A stretch of DNA of 12,877 nucleotides from Pseudomonadales bacterium (GTDB taxonomy: Bacteria; Pseudomonadota; Gammaproteobacteria; Pseudomonadales; JAHEIH01): NCBI GenBank assembly GCA_023255355.1, contig JALRIU010000129.1, forward strand, positions 1-12,877. The letters run 5' to 3'. The translations under genes and the position numbers were made by a program. Shown piece after piece: positions 1 through 8,021 of the stretch; within the stretch, counting starts at the first letter, position 1, and every line of letters starts with the position of its first letter. Under the pieces are notes generated by a model that saw nothing but the letters and a program-made list of their open reading frames with translations, was not told the origin of the DNA and searched no databases.

Positions 1-1861
1 GAACATTTCCACCCAAACGATAATCAGCATCGGTTTGGTGACGAATATAACCACTCCAAGCCCAGCCACCAGCAAGATTCTGTCGCAGCAGCAAGGACGT
101 CATAAACTCTGGTCCCGCCGTATCCATATCAAATATTTTAACCGGCATAACTTGGCCATCGATTCGGTCTACATTTCGTACCGACACCCCAGAAAAATTG
201 CGTTTTGTCGCTTGCCAATGAATCAACCAATCGTCATTTTGATAATCAACCGCCACCTCGATACCTTGTAAGTCCACATCGGTGGTATTGGCGCGATAGG
301 CCACCCGACGATCAAAATCAACGGGGCTACTTCGGTCGGTGTAAACTTCGATTAAGTCGCGACTGCGCTCGTCAAAGTATTTCAAATCAAGTGTTATTGC
401 CCCATCCAAAAACATGGCAAAAAGACCGAGTTCAGACACATCCTTGGTTTCATTAACTAAATCTGGGGATGCGATACGATCGATATCAAAAACGTACCCA
501 TCATAGGATAAGGTTCTATATTCTCGCGCAGCCATTAATGTGGGGCTTCTTTCGACTGCATTATGAGCCAAACGTACCGTAAAATGAGGATCAAACTGAT
601 AATTCAACGCGCCGCGCCAACTAAAGGCTTGGTCATCAATTAAACTATCTTCCCAGTTAGCCCCAAAATTTAAGATAAGGTCTGGTGTTGGATTGATTTC
701 GGTGTTGAGAAAACTTCGTAGAGTTGTTTCTGTAATTTTTTTATCAGTACTAAAAAATAAACTACTCTGAGCACTGTCATGGCGGTAACCAAGCCCCCAG
801 TCTAACTTAGTAATAACATTCCATTTTAGATTATGGCGTATCTCTATATCAGTGCGTTCTGACGTTTCATCTCTTGTATCAAGGGCAATATCAAAATCTG
901 CATAGGGAAAGTCCGCGTAAAAGGCTTGCGGCGGTATACCCACAACATCAGAAAAAGCGCCTAAATATTTGTAGTAATCTACGGAATTTGTGGAATGATA
1001 AGCTCTCAATGAGAACGCACCTGTATTTAAGGTTCGCTGCCATTGGATCGCTTGATAACCGCCATCTAAACCATATTCTTCACTTTCGTAAGCATCGTCA
1101 TCCTTACCGCCACTTGTCATGCCCAAGGTGGTATCCGCATATGCTAGTTGAACGTCAAAAGTATCTTTTAAATTTGGGGTAACAATAGCCCTGATGCGAA
1201 TAGAACTGTTATCAAGTCCATCAACAATATCGTTTGAAAAACCATCATGCTCACGGTGCTTCAGCGTTATTCCGTAGGATGCATAGTCATTGAACTTATT
1301 ATAATGCACAGAGGCATTACGCTCTCCTCTACTGCCTATACCAGCTCGAAAATACCCGTTTTTCTGACTGCTCAAGGATTGCGTGACAATGTTGATAGAC
1401 CCAGCAAATGAATTAGTACCATCAACTGATGGATTCGCGGCTCGCACGACTTCAATATAGGCAATATCGTCAACATCGATACCTAGGTTTGGCCAAATCG
1501 TTGTATTCAGAAAAACCTCATACATTGATACGCCATCGAGTTTTACTTCAAGGGTATTAGGAAAAGCAGCTGGGAAGGCACCGTAGCTCACTCCACCCAG
1601 CGATGCGCTGCGCGCATAGACATCAAAACCAGGGACTAAACTAAAAATTTCATAGAGTTCATCGCTACCAAGCGCAGCGATCATATCCTGAGTGATAATG
1701 GTAACAGATGCGGGTGCATGGCTTATTTTTTGAGGAAAGTTAGCAACACCCGTCACCATGGGAATTGACTCAAAGAGTGCTTCGTCATAGATATTATCTT
1801 GACCATGGGCGGGGATGGCGCCTAATAATAAACACCATAACAAAAAGCGTTTATAAAACAT
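1..1861 (-). CDS. TonB-dependent outer-membrane receptor, C-terminus beyond the left edge
   Basis: An uninterrupted reading frame of 620 codons enters from the ATG at 1861 and is still open at base 1, so the last part of the beta-barrel is missing. Residues 1–20 form a signal peptide (MFYKRFLLWCLLLGAIPAHG, probable cleavage before Gln21). Residues 45–163 read as a plug domain: APASVTIITQDMI, a LVPGFDVY segment, LDGVSMYEVF, then IEVVR and AGSINIVTQ. The rest alternates polar and aromatic residues like a porin-type barrel. ESIPMVTGV at 31–39 sits where a TonB box is expected but is not a clear match. The usual RGP after IEVV is replaced by RAANPSVDG. The start overlaps the stop of the response regulator gene by one base (TAATG) and has no obvious Shine–Dalgarno sequence, which fits translational coupling. 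The family takes up siderophores, cobalamin, sugars or peptides across the outer membrane with TonB energy; the ligand here is unknown. Confidence 0.88.
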   Translation of the reverse strand, partial: MFYKRFLLWCLLLGAIPAHGQDNIYDEALFESIPMVTGVANFPQKISHAPASVTIITQDMIAALGSDELYEIFSLVPGFDVYARSASLGGVSYGAFPAAFPNTLEVKLDGVSMYEVFLNTTIWPNLGIDVDDIAYIEVVRAANPSVDGTNSFAGSINIVTQSLSSQKNGYFRAGIGSRGERNASVHYNKFNDYASYGITLKHREHDGFSNDIVDGLDNSSIRIRAIVTPNLKDTFDVQLAYADTTLGMTSGGKDDDAYESEEYGLDGGYQAIQWQRTLNTGAFSLRAYHSTNSVDYYKYLGAFSDVVGIPPQAFYADFPYADFDIALDTRDETSERTDIEIRHNLKWNVITKLDWGLGYRHDSAQSSLFFSTDKKITETTLRSFLNTEINPTPDLILNFGANWEDSLIDDQAFSWRGALNYQFDPHFTVRLAHNAVERSPTLMAAREYRTLSYDGYVFDIDRIASPDLVNETKDVSELGLFAMFLDGAITLDLKYFDERSRDLIEVYTDRSSPVDFDRRVAYRANTTDVDLQGIEVAVDYQNDDWLIHWQATKRNFSGVSVRNVDRIDGQVMPVKIFDMDTAGPEFMTSLLLRQNLAGGWAWSGYIRHQTDADYRLGGNV

Positions 1862-2490
1862 TAGATATTTGCCATTTGACCGATCACACTAATCTTAGTT
1901 CGGTTTTCAACACCCAGAGTTTTGATAATGGCACTGACATGAACTTTCACGGTATTTTCTGATAGCCCGAGATCAAAAGCGATTTCTTTGTTAGATTTTC
2001 CCTCAACAATGCCTTTCACAACTTCAATTTGGCGGTCAGATAGCTTTGCCAATAAATCGCTGACATCCTCGCCGGACACGGGAGTATTATGGGCACGATG
2101 ATTACGGTAATTACCTGGTGTAGCGACACCACCTGCAAGCACTTTTTCAATAGCAGAAATCAATTCTGCCTGACTGGAGGATTTAGATACAAAGCCATGC
2201 GCCCCTGCATCTAAACATTTGGACACATAGGTATCACTATCAGAACCGGAAAGCACCAAGGTTGGCATATCAGGCCAACGTTGGCAAACTTCGCGAATGA
2301 AGTGAAAGGTAGGTTCGCCCGGTATGAATAGATCGGCAATCAGCACATCATAACGATGCTGTTCCAACAAACCTATCGCAGCTGCGCCAGAGTCAGCGCC
2401 GTCAGCCATAGCGCCCTCGAAGGCACCTTCAACCAATTCGGAAAGGCCAGCCAAGATCAATTGATGATCATCAACAATGAGTGCACGCAT
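1861..2490 (-). CDS. LuxR/NarL-family two-component response regulator
   Basis: This 209-residue protein has an N-terminal receiver domain (about 1–120) and a C-terminal LuxR-type helix-turn-helix (about 148–205). The receiver is complete: acidic pair Asp7/Asp8, phosphoacceptor Asp53 in VLIADLF, Ser81 at the switch position and Lys103 in GFVSKSSS. The DNA-binding part shows LSDRQIEVVKGIVEGKSNKE and LSENTVKVHV, typical of NarL/FixJ regulators. The start has a good ribosome site (TAAGGATACACT before ATG). Its stop overlaps the ATG of the TonB-dependent receptor, so it probably controls or is co-expressed with that receptor. No histidine kinase lies in the window; it may be past the left edge or elsewhere. 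The family call is firm, while the target genes are inferred. Confidence 0.93.
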   Translation of the reverse strand: MRALIVDDHQLILAGLSELVEGAFEGAMADGADSGAAAIGLLEQHRYDVLIADLFIPGEPTFHFIREVCQRWPDMPTLVLSGSDSDTYVSKCLDAGAHGFVSKSSSQAELISAIEKVLAGGVATPGNYRNHRAHNTPVSGEDVSDLLAKLSDRQIEVVKGIVEGKSNKEIAFDLGLSENTVKVHVSAIIKTLGVENRTKISVIGQMANI

Positions 2491-2515
2491 AGTGTATCCT
2501 TACAAATTTGATTCA

Positions 2516-2544
2516 ATTCTAGTCCATGAAATTGAGGGGGTAAA
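2516..2544 (-). promoter_or_regulatory. Candidate sigma-70 promoter of the response regulator–receptor pair
   Basis: On the minus strand a TTTACC box (2544–2539) and a TAGAAT box (2521–2516) are separated by exactly 17 bases. They match the -35 and -10 consensus at 4 of 6 and 5 of 6 positions. Transcription would begin a few bases downstream and leave a leader of roughly 20 bases carrying the AAGGA ribosome site. The -35 box lies inside an imperfect inverted repeat (2538–2565). No experiment supports this; it is a consensus match only. Confidence 0.45.
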
Positions 2545-2565
2545 CTAATGCTTTAGTATTAACCC
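2538..2565. promoter_or_regulatory. Imperfect inverted repeat between clpB and the response regulator gene
   Basis: The arms are GGGTAAA…TTAACCC (one mismatch) outside and CTAA…TTAG inside around a TGCT loop, with two unpaired bases on one side. The repeat starts 26 bases before the response regulator promoter's -10 box and covers its -35 box. It could be an operator or a weak hairpin at the end of the clpB transcript. No T-run follows it in the clpB direction, so a classic intrinsic terminator is unlikely. Confidence 0.3.
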
Positions 2566-2573
2566 TGTATGCA

Positions 2574-5156
2574 CTAATGCGTTTTTAGCGTTGAGAATCT
2601 CAAGCCTTCTTCAGAACCAATTACTTGCACGATTTGACCAGGCAAGTAATGCCCCTGAATAATCTCTTGAGCAAGTGGGTTTTCAACCAATTGCTGAATA
2701 GCTCTTCGCAAAGGGCGTGCCCCGTAAACCGGATCGTAGCCCTGCTCAACGATAAATTTCATCGCCTTATCATCAAGCTCCAAACCAAGTTCACGATCAG
2801 CTAGGCGCTTGCGTAAAATATCTAATTGCAAACGAGCAATACCGGCAATTTGGTCGCGTTGCAGAGGGTGAAACACAACGCTCTCATCTATACGATTGAT
2901 GAATTCGGGGCGAAAATGTTTCGCCACGACAGCCATAACAGCATCACGCATGGCTTCGTAACCCTCACCTACCATCTCTTGAATTCTGTCTGAACCTAGA
3001 TTAGAGGTCATTACGATCACTGTATTGCGAAAATCGACTGTGCGACCTTGTCCATCCGTCAAACGACCATCGTCTAACACCTGCAATAAAATATTGAAAA
3101 CATCAGGATGGGCTTTTTCGACTTCGTCTAATAGCAACACAGAATAAGGACGACGACGCACCGCCTCAGTGAGATATCCCCCTTCGTCATAACCAACATA
3201 GCCTGGAGGGGCACCGATTAAACGCGCGACAGAATGTTTTTCCATGAATTCAGACATGTCTATACGAACCATGGCTTCAGCACTATCGAACAAAAACTCA
3301 GCAAGTGTCTTACACAGTTCGGTTTTACCAACACCGGTAGGTCCTAAAAACAGAAACGAACCATTAGGACGATTGGGGTCTGACAAGCCTGCTCTGCTAC
3401 GGCGCACGGCATTTGCTACTGCCACTAATGCCTCTTGCTGACCAACCACACGTTTTCCTAACTCTGCTTCCATACGAATGAGTTTCTCACGCTCACCCTC
3501 AAGCATTTTTGACACAGGAATACCTGTCCATTTAGAGACAACTTCGGCGATTTCTTCTTCACTCACGCGATTACGAAGCAAGGTCATCTCGCTACTTTCT
3601 AAGCTTGTCGCCATCTGCAATGTCTTTTCTAGCTCAGGTATTTCACCGTATTGTAATTGTGACATCTTCTCCAAATTACCGGCGCGACGAGCGTGATCCA
3701 TTTCAATTCGCGCCTGCTCAAGTTTGCTCTTTATCTCTTGTGCACCATTAAGAGCTGTTTTCTCAGCACGCCATACTTCTTCCAAACCAGCGTATTGCCG
3801 TTCGAGAGCTTGAATGTCGTTAGCAATACGTTGCAAACGTTTTTTAGAGGACTCATCGTCATCCTTTTTCATTGCTTCACGCTGGATTTTCAACTGGATC
3901 AAACGTCTCTCTAGCTTATCCATTTCTTCAGGTTTAGAGTCAATTTCCATACGGATACGACTAGCAGCCTCGTCAATCAAATCGATTGCCTTATCCGGTA
4001 ACTGTCGATCGGTAATATAGCGCTGAGATAACTTAGTAGCAGCGATAATGGCAGAATCAGAGATATCTACACCGTGATGAACCTCATAGCGCTCTTTTAA
4101 ACCACGTAAAATGGCAATGGTATCCTCTTCGCTTGGCTCACCCACTAGTACTTTCTGAAAACGACGCTCCATAGCAGCATCTTTTTCAACATATTTACGG
4201 TATTCATCGAGCGTCGTTGCTCCCACGCAATGTAATTCACCACGAGCCAAGGCTGGTTTTAGCATATTGCCAGCATCCATAGAACCTTCTGATTTTCCTG
4301 CACCCATCATGGTGTGCAGCTCATCGATGAATAAAATGACACGCCCCTCTTCCTTGGCAAGTTCATTTAGAACAGCTTTGAGGCGCTCTTCAAACTCGCC
4401 ACGGTATTTAGCGCCAGCTAATAGCGCACCCAAATCTAACGAGAGTAAGCGCTTGTTTTTTAAACCCTCGGGGACTTCACCGTTGATAATACGTTGTGCC
4501 AAACCCTCTACAATGGCGGTTTTACCCACGCCAGGCTCGCCGATTAGCACAGGGTTATTTTTAGTACGACGCTGTAAGACTTGTATCGTGCGACGTATTT
4601 CATCATCGCGGCCAATAACAGGGTCTAGTGCGCCCTTTTCGGCGCGTTCAGTCATATCGATAGTATATTTGTCTAATGCTTGGCGAGCGCCTTCTGCTTC
4701 CGGGTCATCGACAGACTTTCCATCACGCATGGTTTTAATCACCGCACCTAAACGCTCTTCGTCAAGCCCCGCGTCATGCAGAATCTTTTGGAGATTAGCT
4801 TTTTGTGAAACAGCAGCCATCAGTACGGCTTCAGACGAAATAAATTTATCTTTGTTTTGCTGGGCTTGCTTGTCGGCAAGATTTAGCAAACGCACTAAAT
4901 CATTAGAGGTATGAACATCGCCACTGCTATTACTTACTTTGGCCATGGTTTGCAGTTTTTCTTTTAGCGTGGCACGCAAATTTCTAACGTTGACACCCGA
5001 TTGTGCCAAAATTGGAATGGCACTACTGCCCTGTTGATCAACCATCGCTAGTAACAAATGCTCTGGTTCAATGAAATTGTGGTCATGACCCACGGCCAAC
5101 GACTGCGCGTCGGACAGAGCAACTTGAAGCTGATTGGTTAAACGATCTAAACGCAT
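2574..5156 (-). CDS. clpB: ClpB protein disaggregase (Hsp104 family AAA+ chaperone)
   Basis: This 860-residue protein has nearly the length of E. coli ClpB (857) and is collinear with it. It works in the cytoplasm as an ATP-driven hexamer that, with DnaK, pulls proteins out of aggregates. The N-domain occupies about 1–145. The first AAA+ module has Walker A GEPGVGKT (206–213), pore loop KYRG (250–253), Walker B VILFIDE (273–279) and arginine pair R331/R332. The coiled-coil middle domain spans about 410–525 and is rich in Lys, Glu and Arg. The second module has Walker A GPTGVGKT (605–612), pore loop GYVG (652–655), Walker B VLLLDE (673–678) and sensor-2 GARPLRR (812–818). The ribosome site is AGGAA about eight bases before ATG. 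It follows pgeF with a 105-base gap holding a heat-shock-like promoter. No key residue is missing. Confidence 0.98.
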   Translation of the reverse strand: MRLDRLTNQLQVALSDAQSLAVGHDHNFIEPEHLLLAMVDQQGSSAIPILAQSGVNVRNLRATLKEKLQTMAKVSNSSGDVHTSNDLVRLLNLADKQAQQNKDKFISSEAVLMAAVSQKANLQKILHDAGLDEERLGAVIKTMRDGKSVDDPEAEGARQALDKYTIDMTERAEKGALDPVIGRDDEIRRTIQVLQRRTKNNPVLIGEPGVGKTAIVEGLAQRIINGEVPEGLKNKRLLSLDLGALLAGAKYRGEFEERLKAVLNELAKEEGRVILFIDELHTMMGAGKSEGSMDAGNMLKPALARGELHCVGATTLDEYRKYVEKDAAMERRFQKVLVGEPSEEDTIAILRGLKERYEVHHGVDISDSAIIAATKLSQRYITDRQLPDKAIDLIDEAASRIRMEIDSKPEEMDKLERRLIQLKIQREAMKKDDDESSKKRLQRIANDIQALERQYAGLEEVWRAEKTALNGAQEIKSKLEQARIEMDHARRAGNLEKMSQLQYGEIPELEKTLQMATSLESSEMTLLRNRVSEEEIAEVVSKWTGIPVSKMLEGEREKLIRMEAELGKRVVGQQEALVAVANAVRRSRAGLSDPNRPNGSFLFLGPTGVGKTELCKTLAEFLFDSAEAMVRIDMSEFMEKHSVARLIGAPPGYVGYDEGGYLTEAVRRRPYSVLLLDEVEKAHPDVFNILLQVLDDGRLTDGQGRTVDFRNTVIVMTSNLGSDRIQEMVGEGYEAMRDAVMAVVAKHFRPEFINRIDESVVFHPLQRDQIAGIARLQLDILRKRLADRELGLELDDKAMKFIVEQGYDPVYGARPLRRAIQQLVENPLAQEIIQGHYLPGQIVQVIGSEEGLRFSTLKTH

Positions 5157-5192
5157 ATAAAATTTCCTGCATACGTAATTTAGTTAACATTG

Positions 5193-5220
5193 ATATAAGA
5201 TCGTTTTGCAAAACTTCAAG
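5193..5220 (-). promoter_or_regulatory. Candidate sigma-32 (heat-shock) promoter of clpB
   Basis: The minus strand carries CTTGAA (5220–5215), a perfect match to the sigma-32 -35 element. After a 14-base spacer comes TCTTATAT (5200–5193), a weak match to CCCCATNT. The spacer holds the perfect 12-base palindrome GTTTTGCAAAAC (5203–5214). AGTTAACA occurs as a direct repeat on the plus strand at 5182–5189 and 5219–5226, the second copy touching the -35 box. clpB is a sigma-32 regulon member in E. coli, which supports the reading. A sigma-70 reading (TTGAAG, 16 bases, TATATC) is also possible. Confidence 0.5.
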
Positions 5221-5261
5221 TTAACACAAGGTAAAAAAACGTATAGACAGCAAAAAATGTT

Positions 5262-6041
5262 TTATTCAGTGATATAAATCAAACTCACCATGCGTCCACA
5301 TGTCGCTTCGCGACGGAAAGAGTAAAAGCGCTTTTGATCTAGATAGGTGCAAAAGCCACCGCCACTGATATCTGTCAAACCCAACCGAGTTAACCTTTGC
5401 CTCGCCAAGGCGTAGAGGTTCGCGAGAAACTTGTCTTTCTCATGTGGGCTGGGTGCAAATGCTGCAGCAATTGCAGATTGATCGGAGGGGTTAGCAACAT
5501 CTAAAAAAGCTTGCCTAACTTCGCCACCCACCTCAAAACTCATTTGACTGATTGCGGGGCCTAGAAATGCAGTGATCGCTGAGGGTTCTTGCTGCATAGC
5601 TAGAACTGTGGTTTCTAATACACCAGCTTGCAAACCTCGCCAGCCGGCGTGAGCCGCAGCGACCTTTTGCCCATCACGACTGGCAAATAAGACTGGCAAG
5701 CAGTCAGCCGTCATGACCGCACATACATCACCCGATATCGATGCATATGATGCATCGCAACTTGGCGTTGATTGCCAATCAAAGCTGTCGATATCCAATA
5801 CATCTACGCCATGGATTTGATCGAGCCACGCAATACGCTTTGCACCGGGCAAAGCAGCGAGCAACTCATCTCTATGACGTGCCACTCTATAAGGATCATC
5901 ACCGACATGATGGGCTAAATTAAAGCCTGTAAAGCCCGGACCGTCCTCACCTCGACAAGTCACAAGCGCACGAATATTTTTTGGCAGTGACGCCCAGCGG
6001 GGGATAAAACTGGGTATATTCGGAGAAAATTTAACGGTCAT
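5262..6041 (-). CDS. pgeF: PgeF/YfiH, LACC1-family peptidoglycan editing factor (formerly 'laccase domain' protein)
   Basis: This is a 259-residue cytoplasmic protein of the YfiH/YlmD/LACC1 family. The three conserved metal-site residues are present: His77 in QIHG, Cys114 in MTADCLPVLF and His131 in AAAHAGWRGL. They line up with His71, Cys107 and His124 of E. coli YfiH. LGPAISQMSFEVGGEV near the middle is also typical. In E. coli YfiH keeps wrong amino acids out of peptidoglycan precursors, and relatives act on purine nucleosides; which activity applies here cannot be read from sequence. The ATG lies inside the end of rluD (11-base overlap) with no clear ribosome site, so translation is probably coupled to rluD. 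The order rluD–pgeF–clpB is conserved in Pseudomonas and E. coli. Confidence 0.95.
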   Translation of the reverse strand: MTVKFSPNIPSFIPRWASLPKNIRALVTCRGEDGPGFTGFNLAHHVGDDPYRVARHRDELLAALPGAKRIAWLDQIHGVDVLDIDSFDWQSTPSCDASYASISGDVCAVMTADCLPVLFASRDGQKVAAAHAGWRGLQAGVLETTVLAMQQEPSAITAFLGPAISQMSFEVGGEVRQAFLDVANPSDQSAIAAAFAPSPHEKDKFLANLYALARQRLTRLGLTDISGGGFCTYLDQKRFYSFRREATCGRMVSLIYITE

Positions 6042-6984
6042 ATTGGCGTAAAAGCGCGAGTAGATCGATTAAATCCTGCGGTGTAGGAACACTCCATTGC
6101 ATCGTTTTACCTGACCGAGGATGAATAAGTTTAAGCTTGCGAGCGTGCAGCGCTTGTCGTGGGAAAGCCCGCAAACCATCAACCAGTGGCATTTCTGCAT
6201 GCTTTGGAATTTTAGGGCGCCCGGCATAAACAGCGTCACCTACCAAAGGATATTTAATATGAGCCATGTGGACGCGAATTTGGTGGGTACGCCCTGTTTC
6301 TAGGTTGACATAAACATGAGTATGACTCGCGAATCGCTCAGCGACACGGTAATGCGTAATGGCTGGTTTACCGCCAAACTCAAGGACAGCCATTTTTTTT
6401 CTATCTTTGGGGTGTCGCCCCATCTGCTTATCGACGGTGCCTCCACCTATCATAACGCCCATACAAACCGCTTCGTACTCACGGGTCACCGTTCTTTCTT
6501 GCAATTGATTGACTAAGCTACCGTGCGCCAACAGGGTTTTAGCAACCACCATAATGCCACTGGTATCCATATCAAGCCTATGCACAATGCCGGCTCTTGG
6601 CAATTGCGCCATCTCAGGCAAATGATTCAACAAGGCGTTGACCAAAGTACCACTCGGGTGGCCTGCCGCAGGATGCACGACCAAACCAGCGGGTTTATTG
6701 AGGACGATAATATCGTCGTCCTCAAAAATGATATCAAGGGGAATATCCTCCGGTGCCATACTGACTTCGTCTTCGAGTTCAGCCTGCAAATCCAAGGTTG
6801 TGCCCGCAAATAATTTTTCACGGGGTTTGAAAACCTTGCCATCAGCTGTCAATTGGCCATCTTTAATCCAACCTTGCAACTTTGAGCGCGAAAAATCAGG
6901 GAACAATTGCGCCGCAATTTGGTCAAACCGTTGATCGTCTAAATCGCTGGGCACCACTGCTTGCATATCAATTTTTTGAGTCAT
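6031..6984 (-). CDS. rluD: RluD, 23S rRNA pseudouridine(1911/1915/1917) synthase
   Basis: This 317-residue protein has an N-terminal S4 RNA-binding domain (about 17–64, with SRSKLQGWIKDGQ) followed by an RluA-type catalytic domain. The catalytic aspartate is Asp138 in GIVHRLDMDTSG, next to the LNKPAGLVVHPA segment (95–106). HYRV, LETGRTHQIRVHM and HARKLKLIHP further on are characteristic of the RluA/C/D group. RluD modifies helix 69 of 23S rRNA, which supports ribosome assembly and termination. The assignment to RluD over RluA or RluC rests on full length with an S4 domain and on the bamD–rluD–pgeF–clpB neighbourhood. The ribosome site is AAGGA seven bases before ATG. It is divergent from bamD and overlaps pgeF. 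Confidence 0.95.
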   Translation of the reverse strand: MTQKIDMQAVVPSDLDDQRFDQIAAQLFPDFSRSKLQGWIKDGQLTADGKVFKPREKLFAGTTLDLQAELEDEVSMAPEDIPLDIIFEDDDIIVLNKPAGLVVHPAAGHPSGTLVNALLNHLPEMAQLPRAGIVHRLDMDTSGIMVVAKTLLAHGSLVNQLQERTVTREYEAVCMGVMIGGGTVDKQMGRHPKDRKKMAVLEFGGKPAITHYRVAERFASHTHVYVNLETGRTHQIRVHMAHIKYPLVGDAVYAGRPKIPKHAEMPLVDGLRAFPRQALHARKLKLIHPRSGKTMQWSVPTPQDLIDLLALLRQYDR

Positions 6985-7035
6985 TCATTGTCCTTGCATT
7001 GAGCTCATCAATATTTTCGATGAAAGATTGCAAAG

Positions 7036-7079
7036 TTTACCACGGATAGCGTTTTGGTTTTCATCGCTATGTGGTTAAA
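7036..7079. promoter_or_regulatory. Large imperfect dyad in the rluD–bamD divergent region
   Basis: The left arm is TTTACCAC, GG, ATAGCG (7036–7051) and the right arm is CGCTATGTGG, T, TAAA (7065–7079), around a 13-base centre. This gives 14 complementary pairs with a two-base and a one-base bulge. It lies mid-way in the 143-base intergenic region of two divergent genes, where an operator or overlapping promoters would sit. The right end includes TGGTTAAAT, which could be an extended -10 element for bamD, but no convincing -35 box was found. Function unknown. Confidence 0.4.
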
Positions 7080-7095
7080 TACAGGTTTTTATTTA

Positions 7096-7109
7096 GACGG
7101 TAATCCGTC
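7096..7109 (+). promoter_or_regulatory. Short perfect hairpin in the presumed bamD leader
   Basis: GACGG TAAT CCGTC forms a perfect five-base-pair stem with a four-base loop. It ends nine bases before the AAGG ribosome site (7118–7121). It is too short to terminate and has no T-run. It might influence mRNA stability or ribosome access, or may be chance. Confidence 0.25.
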
Positions 7110-7127
7110 GAGACAATAAGGTAAACA

Positions 7128-8012
7128 ATGTTAAATATACAACGTCTTATCAGCACAACAATAATTTGTCTCAGTTTATTGCTGAGCGCATGTTCGAGTG
7201 TTGACGAAGAAGCCATTGCGCGTGGTAGTGAACGTTCCTTGTACGAGCAAGCCCAAGGTCATATGAAGGGTGAAAATTTCCCGATGGCTGTAGCCAAGTT
7301 GCAAATGCTTGAATCACGCTTCCCATTTGGCAAATACGCGGAACAAGCGCAACTTGAATTAATTTATGCTCACTACCGTAGCAGTGATTATCCAGAAGCT
7401 ATTGAAGCTGCCGAACGTTTTGTAAGGCTACACCCAAAACACCCTAACGTAGATTACGCTTTCTATGTTAAAGGACTATCATCGTTCACTGATGGCGCAT
7501 CTTTCTTTGACCGCTTTATCCCAGGTGATATTGCTAACCGAGATCCTGGCCCTGCCCGCTTATCTTATAGTAGCTTTGCAGAATTGATCGCGCGTTTTCC
7601 CAACAGCCAGTATGCTGCCGACGCGCGTGCTCGCATGGTTTACCTGCGTAACCTACTTGCACGCCACGAAATCTATGTGGCCAACTACTACTTCAAGCGC
7701 CGTGCATATATTTCAGCATTACGTCGCGGACAATTTGTACTTGAACAGTTCCCTCAAACGCCAGCAGTACCTGATGGTTTAGCGGTTGTTATTCAGGCCT
7801 CTAAGATGATGGGCTTAGATGAACAAGCCGATAATGCATTGGCTGTGTTGAAACTTAACTACCCTGATTACCCATCTTTATCCGCCGACGGTAGCTTCGA
7901 TCCTGACTTTGATGACTCCGGTGATCGCTCAATTATCAACCAATTTACCTTTGGTTTGTTCGATCCACCAAACCCACCAAGCTTTAATACCAAAGAACAA
8001 TATGGCGGCTAA
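7128..8012 (+). CDS. bamD: BamD, outer-membrane assembly lipoprotein (ComL/YfiO)
   Basis: This 294-residue lipoprotein has a signal peptide ending in the lipobox LSAC (19–22), so it is lipidated at Cys22 and anchored in the outer membrane facing the periplasm. Residues about 35–235 form helical TPR-like repeats, for example LYEQAQGHMKGENFPMAVAK, RFPFGKYAEQAQLELIYAHY and RFPNSQYAADARARMVYLRN. These identify BamD, the essential partner of BamA in inserting beta-barrel proteins. It is longer than E. coli BamD (245 residues); the extra length is an acidic, proline-rich tail after about residue 250 (DPDFDDSGDR, FDPPNPPSFN). The ribosome site is AAGG six bases before ATG. It begins the rightward group with nadE nine bases downstream. 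Confidence 0.96.
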   Translation: MLNIQRLISTTIICLSLLLSACSSVDEEAIARGSERSLYEQAQGHMKGENFPMAVAKLQMLESRFPFGKYAEQAQLELIYAHYRSSDYPEAIEAAERFVRLHPKHPNVDYAFYVKGLSSFTDGASFFDRFIPGDIANRDPGPARLSYSSFAELIARFPNSQYAADARARMVYLRNLLARHEIYVANYYFKRRAYISALRRGQFVLEQFPQTPAVPDGLAVVIQASKMMGLDEQADNALAVLKLNYPDYPSLSADGSFDPDFDDSGDRSIINQFTFGLFDPPNPPSFNTKEQYGG

Positions 8013-8021
8013 GGAGTTGGT

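Noticed and set aside
35..456. Short plus-strand open frames in the first 460 bases
   Set aside because: They are antisense to the continuous TonB-dependent receptor frame, which explains the whole stretch.
4267..4914. A 215-codon open frame on the plus strand
   Set aside because: It lies wholly antisense to the clearly coding first AAA+ module and N-domain of clpB, is rich in Ser and Arg with no recognisable motif, and reflects codon bias of the real gene.
2574..5156. Internal start giving a short ClpB form, as in E. coli
   Set aside because: Met143 lies near the equivalent position, but no well-placed ribosome site precedes it, so I do not annotate it.
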